DNA of 5,302 nt from Oscillospiraceae bacterium (GTDB lineage Bacteria; Bacillota; Clostridia; Oscillospirales; Oscillospiraceae), in NCBI GenBank assembly GCA_017620315.1, contig JAFZQQ010000110.1:1-5302 (forward strand). The letters run 5' to 3'. The position numbers and the translations under genes were made by a program. Under the pieces are notes generated by a model. The model was not told the DNA's origin, ran no database searches, and saw nothing but the letters and a program-made list of their open reading frames with translations. Of this stretch, positions 1 through 5,302 are shown piece after piece; position 1 is the stretch's first letter; every line of letters begins with the position of its first letter.

Positions 1-1
1 C

Positions 2-1510
2 TCCCGCGGACCCGACGCGAGCGCCATCGTCCAGACAGGCGGTGGGCTGCTGGGCTTTCACCGCCTTGCGATAATGGGCTTGCATCCGGAGGGAATGCAG
101 CCTTTTGAACGTGAAGGCAGCTTTGTGGTCTGCAACGGCGAGGTATACGGCTTTGACGCGCTGCGCCGGACGCTTGGGGAAAAGGGCTATGATTTTGTCA
201 GCGATTCCGATTGCGAGGTACTGCTCCCGCTCTGGTTTGAGCATGGCGTTGAGATGTTCCCGATGCTCGACGCGGAATTTGCCCTGATACTCTTCGACGG
301 CAGGACAAAGGAATTCATCGCAGCGCGTGATCCCATCGGCATCCGTCCGCTTTTTTACGGCTTTGACGAAAACGGCGTCATCGTCTTTGCAAGCGAGGCT
401 AAAAACCTCGTCGGGCTCTGCGATGAGATAAAGCCCTTCCCGCCGGGGCACTACTGGAGGGGCGGAGAATTCGTATGCTATGAGGATATCGCCAAAGTCG
501 GCACTGTCTGCCATGACGATTTGGAGACCGTTTGCAGGAATATCCGCGACAAGCTGACAGCGGGCGTCAAAAAGCGGCTTGTCGCCGACGCAAAGGTGGG
601 TTTTCTGCTCTCGGGCGGCCTTGACTCATCTCTTGTCTGCGCAATTGCCGCGCGGGAGAGTGATAAGCCTGTCAAAACCTTTGCCATAGGAATGGATATC
701 GACGCCATTGACCTCAAATACGCAAGGGAGGTCGCGGAGTTCATCGGCAGTGAGCACACCGAGGTCATAATCAACCGCAGGGACGTTCTTGCCGCGCTCG
801 AACCGGTGATCGCGCTGCTTGGGACTTTCGACATCACCACGGTTCGCGCTTCCATCGGTATGTATCTGGTCTGCAAGGCGATACACGAGAATACCGACAT
901 CCGCGTGCTGCTGACCGGCGAGATAAGCGACGAGCTGTTCGGTTACAAATACACCGACTTTGCGCCCTCGGCAAAAGAATTTCAGAGGGAGGCGGAAAAG
1001 CGCATCCGCGAGCTCTATATGTACGACGTGCTGCGCGCCGACCGCTGCATCTCAGTCAACTCGCTTGAGGCGCGTGTGCCCTTCGGAGACCTCGATTTCG
1101 TACGCTATGTTATGGCGATCGACCCAGAGAAAAAGCGCAACACCTATGGCAAGGGAAAATACTTGCTGCGCCACGCATTTGAAGGCGATCACATACTGCC
1201 GGAGAGCATACTTTGGCGCGAAAAGGCAGCGTTTTCCGACGCTGTCGGTCATTCGATGGTAAACGACCTCAAGGAGTATGCGGAAAAGTATTATGAGGAC
1301 GGCGATTATCAACTCCGTCGCAGCCGATATGCCCATGCGCGTCCGTTTACGAAGGAGTCTCTGCTCTACCGGGAGATATTTGAAAGATACTATCCCGGTC
1401 AGGCAAAGATGATAGCTGACTTCTGGATGCCGAACAAAAACTGGGAGGGCTGCGATGTGAACGACCCCTCAGCGCGCGTGCTTTCAAACTACGGCGCGAG
1501 CGGCGAATAA
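2..1510 (+). CDS. asnB: Asparagine synthetase B, glutamine-hydrolysing (5' end cut by window edge)
   Basis: Converts aspartate, glutamine and ATP to asparagine, glutamate, AMP and PPi in the cytoplasm. The frame is open from base 2, and residues before the ATG at 74 already match the family (RGPD at visible residues 2-5, then GFHRLAIMG at 18-26), so that ATG is internal. By comparison with E. coli AsnB about 30 N-terminal residues, including the catalytic Cys of the class II glutaminase, lie outside the window. Visible are the glutamine-binding NGEVYG (45-50) and SDCE (69-72), the ATP pyrophosphatase P-loop SGGLDSS (204-210), GEISDELFG (306-314), and the C-terminal WMPNKNW and DPSARVL blocks. 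The 502 visible residues plus about 30 agree with the usual 525-555. The stop is TAA at 1508-1510. No frameshift is seen. The neighbour on the right is convergent, so nothing else in the window shares its operon. Identification is firm; regulation cannot be judged because the promoter is outside. Confidence 0.95.
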   Translation, partial: SRGPDASAIVQTGGGLLGFHRLAIMGLHPEGMQPFEREGSFVVCNGEVYGFDALRRTLGEKGYDFVSDSDCEVLLPLWFEHGVEMFPMLDAEFALILFDGRTKEFIAARDPIGIRPLFYGFDENGVIVFASEAKNLVGLCDEIKPFPPGHYWRGGEFVCYEDIAKVGTVCHDDLETVCRNIRDKLTAGVKKRLVADAKVGFLLSGGLDSSLVCAIAARESDKPVKTFAIGMDIDAIDLKYAREVAEFIGSEHTEVIINRRDVLAALEPVIALLGTFDITTVRASIGMYLVCKAIHENTDIRVLLTGEISDELFGYKYTDFAPSAKEFQREAEKRIRELYMYDVLRADRCISVNSLEARVPFGDLDFVRYVMAIDPEKKRNTYGKGKYLLRHAFEGDHILPESILWREKAAFSDAVGHSMVNDLKEYAEKYYEDGDYQLRRSRYAHARPFTKESLLYREIFERYYPGQAKMIADFWMPNKNWEGCDVNDPSARVLSNYGASGE

Positions 1511-1520
1511 AACAGCACAA

Positions 1521-1550
1521 CGCCCGCGGGTCTGTTACGGCCCGCGGGCG
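1521..1550. terminator. GC-rich hairpin between convergent genes, likely terminator of the hydrogenase operon
   Basis: CGCCCGCGGG (1521-1530) and CCCGCGGGCG (1541-1550) form a perfect 10-bp stem with a 10-nt spacer, 11 bases after the asnB stop and 22 bases past the hydA stop. Read on the minus strand, the stem is followed by a moderately T-rich run (TTGTGCTGTTTTATT), so it fits best as the intrinsic terminator of the hydrogenase unit. On the plus strand the following bases are not T-rich, so termination of asnB here would be weaker. A second small stem (CGTCGA 1549-1554 with TCGACG 1563-1568) lies beside it and may assist in that direction. Both roles are inferred. Confidence 0.7.
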
Positions 1551-1572
1551 TCGAACTGTGGATCGACGGTTA

Positions 1573-3315
1573 TTACTCTTGCAGGGCGGGGGGCATTTCC
1601 CATGCCGAATGGTCGGTGTGCAGAAGATGGTGCGACCTTTCGCCCAGAGGCTTTTCCAGATAGTCACGATAGAGCGCCTGTACATCGGGATTCTCGTGCG
1701 AGTATCGTATCTTGTCGTTCGCGTCGAGCCGCCAGAGGATCTTGCCGCGCTCATCGGCAAGCTCGCAGCCGTCGTGTATGGGCTGTCCGCCGCCGCCGGC
1801 GCAGCCGCCGGGGCATGCCATGACCTCGACAAAGTCATATACCGCCTCGCCGCGCTTGACCGCTTCTACAAGCTTTCGCGCCATACCGAGACTGCTCACG
1901 ACCGCGACGCGTACCTCGCCCGCTCCGGGGATCGTGAATGCCGCCTCCTTCCACGGCTTTCCGCCGCGCACGGCGATGAACGAGTCAGGAGAGGGATTGC
2001 CGCCGGTGACAAGATAGTACGCACTGCGAAGCGCCGCGTCCATAACGCCTCCCGTTGCGCCGAAAATCACCGCCGCGCCCGTTCCGGTGCCGAGGGGATT
2101 GTCAAATTCCTCCTCGTCGAGATAGCGCGGGTCTATGTGGTTTGCGCGCATCATGATGTTCAGTTCGCGCGTGGTGATGGAAACGTCCACATCCGGGTCG
2201 CCGCAGGCGTCTGTGAGTGTCGGAAGCGCACATTCCGCTTTCTTTGCGACGCAGGGCATCACCGAAGCGACAAACATCTTGTGTGGATCGACGCCGAGCT
2301 TCTCCGCAAAGTAGCTCTTTGCCACCGCGCCGAACATCGCCTGCGGGGACTTCGCTGTGGAAAGATTCGCCGTCAGCTCCGGGTACTGCGACTTGAGGAA
2401 CCTCACCCAGCCGGGGCAGCAGGAGGTGAACATCGGCCATTGGTACCGCTCCCTGTGTGTAAACCTCTCGATCAATTCGCTGCCCTCCTCCATGATCGTG
2501 AGATCGGCGGCGAAATCCGTGTCGAAGACATAATCGAAGCCGACAGCGCGCAGCGCCGCCGCCATGCGTTTCGGCGTTGCGAATTCGGGGTCGAGCCCGA
2601 AATACTCCGCCCATGCCGTGCGCACGGCGGGTGCGACCTGTACGACCGTGACAAGCCCGGGGTCGTCGATGGCGTCAAAGACCCGGCCCGTGTCGTCGCG
2701 TTCGCGCAGCGCTGCGGTGGGGCAGTGGGTTATGCACTGGCCGCAGTAGGTACACTCGGTCTGCGCGACGGCACGGTTTCGCGAGGCGTTGACCTGAACG
2801 CGGGAGCCTGTTCCGAGAAGATCCCATATCTTCACAGTCTGCATTTTTTCACATACCTGCACACAGCGAAGGCACTTTACACACTTGCCGTTTTCGCGGA
2901 TCAGCGGCGTGGAGTAATCCACCGTTTCGCGGCGGAGCTGCTTGGGAAAGTACGCTCCGCGCATATTGAAATCGTTTGCGAGGCTTTGCAGAGTGCAGTT
3001 GCCGCTGCGGGGACAGTTTGTGCAGGAAACGTCGTGCTGCGAGAGCAGCAGCCGCAGATTCGTGTGGCGCGCCTGACGCGCTTTTTTGCTGTTCGTGCGT
3101 ACGACCATGCCGTCCGCCACCACATTGTCGCAGGAGGGGACCAGACGCTCCATGCCCTCAACCTCGACGCAGCAGATGCGGCAGGCGGCGATCTCGTTGA
3201 GATCCTTTAGGTAGCACAGTGTCGGGATGTTGATGTTGGCGCTTTTTGCCGCCTCCAGGATCGTTGTGCCCTCCGGGACGGTCACTGTCTTGTTGTCTAT
3301 GGTCAGCGTTACCAT
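1573..3315 (-). CDS. hydA: [FeFe] hydrogenase catalytic subunit, group A, modular M3-like
   Basis: Catalyses reversible H2 formation from protons at the H-cluster, in the cytoplasm (no signal peptide). The 580 residues, close to C. pasteurianus CpI (574), read as four parts. First is an N-terminal plant-type [2Fe-2S] domain (C34, C45, C48, C62). Next is a His-Cys3 [4Fe-4S] site (H94, C98, C101, C107). Two ferredoxin-type [4Fe-4S] clusters follow (C145/148/151/155 and C188/191/194/198). Last is the H-domain with L1 TSCCPGW (297-303), L2 MPCVAKKAE (353-361) and L3 MACPGGCAGGGGQP (499-512); H-cluster ligands C300, C355, C501 and C505 are all present, as is the proton-relay C299. The frame stays open upstream to 3435, but the ATG at 3315 is chosen because the family begins at MVTLTIDNK and GGGAGGA lies 7 nt before it. 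The gene overlaps the upstream flavoprotein by 7 nt (ATGGTAA), so translation is probably coupled. No maturase or NuoE-like gene is nearby. The fold and activity are firm; the electron donor is inferred. Confidence 0.96.
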   Translation of the reverse strand: MVTLTIDNKTVTVPEGTTILEAAKSANINIPTLCYLKDLNEIAACRICCVEVEGMERLVPSCDNVVADGMVVRTNSKKARQARHTNLRLLLSQHDVSCTNCPRSGNCTLQSLANDFNMRGAYFPKQLRRETVDYSTPLIRENGKCVKCLRCVQVCEKMQTVKIWDLLGTGSRVQVNASRNRAVAQTECTYCGQCITHCPTAALRERDDTGRVFDAIDDPGLVTVVQVAPAVRTAWAEYFGLDPEFATPKRMAAALRAVGFDYVFDTDFAADLTIMEEGSELIERFTHRERYQWPMFTSCCPGWVRFLKSQYPELTANLSTAKSPQAMFGAVAKSYFAEKLGVDPHKMFVASVMPCVAKKAECALPTLTDACGDPDVDVSITTRELNIMMRANHIDPRYLDEEEFDNPLGTGTGAAVIFGATGGVMDAALRSAYYLVTGGNPSPDSFIAVRGGKPWKEAAFTIPGAGEVRVAVVSSLGMARKLVEAVKRGEAVYDFVEVMACPGGCAGGGGQPIHDGCELADERGKILWRLDANDKIRYSHENPDVQALYRDYLEKPLGERSHHLLHTDHSAWEMPPALQE

Positions 3316-5144
3316 GTACCCGTCCTCCCTCCTCTGAAAACACCGTAGCCGAAGTGGTCGCAGCGCAGGCAGCGCGACGCCTCGGCATACGCCTCCTCGG
3401 CGGTGAAGCCGCACTCTATGCAATCGAAGTCGCATTTGCGCTCCGACGCCTCGCGCTCGCTCGTGTTGACTCGCCCATGCGGCGGTTTATTGTTCAGGCG
3501 CGGCGTAGGCACCTCAACGCCTACGTCGATCTCGTGGTGGAAGCCGAGGTATTCGTCGATATTCGCCGCAGCGACCTTTCCCGCCGCAATGGCGCGGATA
3601 GCGGTGGCGGGCCCGGTGACGCAGTCACCGCCGGCGAATACGCCGTCCATCTCGCCAAGCTGCCCGCTTGCCTCCGCAACGAACGCACCGCGCTTGATCG
3701 TGATCTTGTCCGTCTGGAAGCCCTGTGTCTCGATGCCCTGACCGATGGCGACGACAATAAGATCGGCGGGGATGCGCCGTTCTTCCCGCTGCGCCTGCTC
3801 GGGACGCGGCCGGCCGGCCTTGTCCATCTCACCGATGATCTGCGGCTGCGTCCAAAGCGCGACCGCGTTGCCGTCCGCGTCCGTTTCGATGCGTGACGGC
3901 GCTTCAAGCGTGACCATCTCGACGCCCTCTGCCATGGCGCCCTCGACCTCCTCGGCCAGCGCAGTCATATCCGCAATACGGCGGCGATAGACGCAGGAGA
4001 CCCTTTTTGCGCCCAATCGCACGCTGCTGCGGCAAACGTCCATCGCAACGTTGCCGCCGCCGATGACGACAACCTTCTTGCCCGTGAAGTCCGGGCAGTC
4101 GTCATCGCCGATGCCGCGCAGCAGCTCGACGGCGGAGATCACGCCCTTCGCGTCCTCGCCCTCGATGCCGGTCTTCTTGTCCGTTTGTGCGCCGATGGTT
4201 ATGTACAGAGCGTCGTATTCCTTGCGCAGCGCGTCGAAGGTGATCTCCGTGCCGATGTTGACTCCGGTGCGCGCCTCTATCCCCGTGGAAAGGATCGACG
4301 CGATCTCCGCGTCCAGCTTTTCGCGCGGCAGGCGATACGCGGGAATGCCGTAGCGCAGCATTCCGCCGAGCTTTTTGCGCTTTTCAAAGACGGTGACCTT
4401 GTGACCCATCAGCGCAAGATAATAGGCTGCGGAAAGCCCGCCGGGGCCGCCGCCGATGACGGCGACGCGTTTGCCGGTCGGCTCGGCGTTCGGAGGGTTC
4501 GGCACTTCCGGCGCGTGATCGACGGCATAGCGCTTGAGACCGCGGATGTTGACCGCATCGTCGATCATGTTGCGGCGGCATCGCGCCTCGCAGGGGTGCT
4601 CGCAGATGTAAGCGCAGGCGGTGGGGAAGGGGTTGTCCTTGCGGATAAGCTTCACCGCGTCCGCGTATTTACCGTACTTGACCAGCGTTACATAGCCGGG
4701 GATATCCACGCCCGCCGGACACAGTGCAACGCAGGGCACGGGATTCTGTGCCGCGCCGAGACAGCGGTGGTTCCGGACATGCTCCTCATAGTCGTCGCGG
4801 AAGCCCGCCAGCCCGTCGAGCACAAGTCGTGCGGCGTCGCGCCCGATGGCACAGTCGGCGGTGTTGACGATGGTGCTTGCCGTGCGCTCGATGATATCGA
4901 TGGTTTCCATTGCCGCGTCGCCGTCGAGCACCTGTTCCATCAGGGCGGACAGCTGCCCGAGGCCGATGCGGCAGGGTACGCATTTTCCGCAGGTCTGTGC
5001 GTGGCAGAGATTCAGAAAATTCCGCGCGAGATCCACCGGGCACAGTCCCGGCGGGCTCGCGGCTATGCGGCGCTCGATATCGCGGTACAGAGAGTCGATC
5101 ACAGTCTGTGCGCGAGACGGCGTCATGATGTCAAGTCTTGACAA
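3309..5144 (-). CDS. GltD/NfnB-like FAD and NAD(P)H iron-sulfur oxidoreductase with N-terminal NuoF-type [4Fe-4S] module
   Basis: Probable electron-transfer partner of HydA in the cytoplasm. Reading the 611 residues in order: residues 45-125 resemble the C-terminal [4Fe-4S] domain of NuoF (TCGKCVPCR at 51-59, fourth Cys C98 in DCAIG). Residues 128-206 are a GltD/DPD-type two-cluster domain (C128, C138, C142, C177, C181, C185, C189). An FAD Rossmann motif GGGPGG lies at 231-236. An NAD(P) motif GGGNVA sits at 362-367, with a basic YRRR at 386-389 suggestive of NADPH. A second FAD contact AGGD is at 504-507. A C-terminal cysteine motif C571, C575, C578, C592, C595 ends the protein. The FMN/NADH part of NuoF is absent. 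The start is TTG at 5144, with AGGAGT 8 nt upstream; the ATG at 5126 has no such site. First gene of the unit, overlapping hydA by 7 nt. This is not an ordinary glutamate synthase small subunit: no gltB is present and the NuoF-type module is foreign to GltD. Domain assignment is firm; the reaction (NADPH oxidation, possibly flavin-based bifurcation) is inferred. Confidence 0.88.
   Translation of the reverse strand: MSRLDIMTPSRAQTVIDSLYRDIERRIAASPPGLCPVDLARNFLNLCHAQTCGKCVPCRIGLGQLSALMEQVLDGDAAMETIDIIERTASTIVNTADCAIGRDAARLVLDGLAGFRDDYEEHVRNHRCLGAAQNPVPCVALCPAGVDIPGYVTLVKYGKYADAVKLIRKDNPFPTACAYICEHPCEARCRRNMIDDAVNIRGLKRYAVDHAPEVPNPPNAEPTGKRVAVIGGGPGGLSAAYYLALMGHKVTVFEKRKKLGGMLRYGIPAYRLPREKLDAEIASILSTGIEARTGVNIGTEITFDALRKEYDALYITIGAQTDKKTGIEGEDAKGVISAVELLRGIGDDDCPDFTGKKVVVIGGGNVAMDVCRSSVRLGAKRVSCVYRRRIADMTALAEEVEGAMAEGVEMVTLEAPSRIETDADGNAVALWTQPQIIGEMDKAGRPRPEQAQREERRIPADLIVVAIGQGIETQGFQTDKITIKRGAFVAEASGQLGEMDGVFAGGDCVTGPATAIRAIAAGKVAAANIDEYLGFHHEIDVGVEVPTPRLNNKPPHGRVNTSEREASERKCDFDCIECGFTAEEAYAEASRCLRCDHFGYGVFRGGRTGTW
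3323..3333 (-). promoter_or_regulatory. Ribosome binding site that fixes the hydA start
   Basis: The minus strand reads AGGAGGGAGGA here, two overlapping Shine-Dalgarno cores. The inner GGAGGA ends 7 nt before the ATG at 3315, and the outer AGGAGG (3328-3333) ends 12 nt before it. The site lies inside the last codons of the upstream gene. It excludes the longer reading of hydA that would begin at 3435, which would add 40 residues with no resemblance to the family. Confidence 0.85.
5129..5143. repeat. Perfect 15-bp palindrome at the flavoprotein start codon
   Basis: TGTCAAG (5129-5135), one central base, then CTTGACA (5137-5143): a perfect 7-bp inverted repeat lying over the first codons of the flavoprotein gene and covering part of its TTG start (5142-5144). 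In RNA it could fold as a 6-bp stem with a 3-nt loop. The half-site ATGTCAAG recurs at 5290-5297, where it contains the -35 box. It could be a dimeric regulator's operator, a translation-masking hairpin, or chance; the sequence alone does not decide. Confidence 0.4.
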
Positions 5145-5152
5145 GCAGCATC

Positions 5153-5158
5153 ACTCCT
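5153..5158 (-). promoter_or_regulatory. Ribosome binding site supporting a TTG start
   Basis: AGGAGT on the minus strand ends 8 nt before the TTG at 5144, a near-ideal spacing. The next in-frame ATG (5126) would be 26 nt away and has no purine-rich site of its own. An out-of-frame ATG only one base downstream (5149-5151) is too close to be used and reaches a stop after six codons. Confidence 0.75.
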
Positions 5159-5208
5159 ATTCTTCAAAGATTCAGGAACCGGGCGGCACATGGCCGTCTT
5201 CTCCAAGC

Positions 5209-5255
5209 AAAAAAAGGTGCTCATCCGGGCATGGGTAACCCAAATGAACACCTTT
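5209..5255 (-). promoter_or_regulatory. Leader hairpin followed by a T-run: candidate attenuator or cis-regulatory RNA
   Basis: On the minus strand AAAGGTGTTCAT (5255-5244) pairs with ATGAGCACCTTT (5224-5213) as a 12-bp stem with one G-U pair. The stem runs straight into a tract of seven T (5215-5209), the form of an intrinsic terminator. It lies between the promoter and the gene, only about 6 nt from the predicted 5' end of the RNA, so it may stop most transcripts after roughly 50 nt. The 19-nt loop (5225-5243) contains TGGG-TTA-CCCA, which could form its own small hairpin, and a second CCC that could compete for the GGG. I do not recognise it as a known riboswitch class. It could instead be a 5' stabilising stem. 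Confidence 0.6.
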
Positions 5256-5267
5256 GTTCTGTAAAAA

Positions 5268-5296
5268 ATCATACCATGCACGCCGCGGTATGTCAA
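5268..5296 (-). promoter_or_regulatory. Consensus sigma-A promoter of the hydrogenase operon
   Basis: On the minus strand TTGACA (5296-5291) is a perfect -35 box and TATGAT (5273-5268) a one-mismatch -10 box, separated by exactly 17 bp. The predicted transcription start is near 5260-5262, giving a leader of about 117 nt before the TTG start of the flavoprotein gene. The region from 5145 to the window edge has no credible gene; it holds this promoter, the leader hairpin and the ribosome binding site. A promoter this close to consensus implies strong initiation, which fits control at a later step such as the leader hairpin. Confidence 0.85.
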
Positions 5297-5302
5297 GCTT
5301 GC

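Noticed and set aside
1558..3210. A 550-residue open frame on the plus strand, antisense to hydA
   Set aside because: It mirrors the codon pattern of the GC-rich hydA gene, has no family resemblance and no ribosome binding site, and hydA on the other strand is certain from its full set of cluster ligands.
3316..3435. A 40-residue N-terminal extension of HydA
   Set aside because: Rich in Arg with no resemblance to the family, overlaps the C-terminal Cys motif of the upstream gene in another frame, and the strong ribosome binding site selects the ATG at 3315.
3504..3525. Perfect 7-bp inverted repeat (CGTAGGC, 8-nt loop, GCCTACG) inside the flavoprotein gene
   Set aside because: Lies in the linker-coding part of a GC-rich gene with no T-run, and one such repeat is expected by chance in several kilobases.
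5106..5134. Second promoter using the TTGACA inside the start-codon palindrome
   Set aside because: No -10-like sequence at the right distance; the region 17 bp downstream is GC-rich coding sequence.
4185..5141. A 318-residue open frame on the plus strand, antisense to the flavoprotein
   Set aside because: Shadow frame of a GC-rich gene; no recognisable domain, while the minus strand carries clear NuoF- and GltD-type motifs.
3309..5144. Annotation as glutamate synthase small subunit (gltD)
   Set aside because: No large subunit gene is adjacent, the N-terminus carries a NuoF-type cluster module and the C-terminus an extra Cys motif, and the gene is overlapped with hydA.
5123..5224. A 33-codon upstream frame on the minus strand beginning in the leader hairpin and overlapping the flavoprotein start
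   Set aside because: No ribosome binding site before its ATG, which lies within the stem; its composition is unremarkable. A leader peptide role cannot be supported.
1..5302. CRISPR arrays, tRNA/rRNA genes, insertion sequences or transposases
   Set aside because: No regularly spaced repeats, cloverleaf-like segments, transposase-like proteins or terminal inverted repeats were seen on either strand.

Overview
The window looks like a piece of a GC-rich, anaerobic, fermentative bacterium, most probably a Clostridia-type Firmicute. The evidence is a group A [FeFe] hydrogenase, a GltD/NuoF-type composite flavoprotein of the kind found beside such hydrogenases in clostridia, strong AGGAGG-like ribosome binding sites and a consensus sigma-A promoter. 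Genus and species cannot be read from the sequence.

Layout. From the left edge to 1510 (+) runs asnB, a glutamine-hydrolysing asparagine synthetase whose first roughly 30 codons lie outside the window. A 62-bp gap holds a GC-rich hairpin (1521-1550) between the convergent genes. The rest is on the minus strand and forms what looks like a complete two-gene transcription unit, read right to left. It begins with a promoter (-35 at 5291-5296, -10 at 5268-5273) and a roughly 117-nt leader carrying a terminator-like hairpin. Next comes a 611-residue FAD/NAD(P)H iron-sulfur oxidoreductase (5144-3309, TTG start). It overlaps by 7 nt the 580-residue [FeFe] hydrogenase catalytic subunit (3315-1573).

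How the genes may work together. The flavoprotein joins a NuoF-type [4Fe-4S] module, a GltD/NfnB-type two-cluster domain, FAD and NAD(P)H Rossmann folds and a C-terminal cysteine motif. HydA carries an N-terminal [2Fe-2S], a His-Cys3 [4Fe-4S], two ferredoxin-type [4Fe-4S] clusters and all the H-cluster ligands. The simplest model is a two-subunit cytoplasmic enzyme that couples NAD(P)(H), and perhaps ferredoxin, to H2 production or uptake. No NuoE-like or full NuoF-like (FMN) subunit and no HydE/F/G maturase is present, and the promoter and 3' hairpin leave no room for one in this unit. AsnB is unrelated metabolically and is only a convergent neighbour.

The points most worth a second look are the unusual two-gene architecture, the altered cluster-ligand pattern of the GltD-type domain, the hairpin plus T-run between promoter and gene, and a perfect 15-bp palindrome at the translation start whose half-site recurs at the -35 box.
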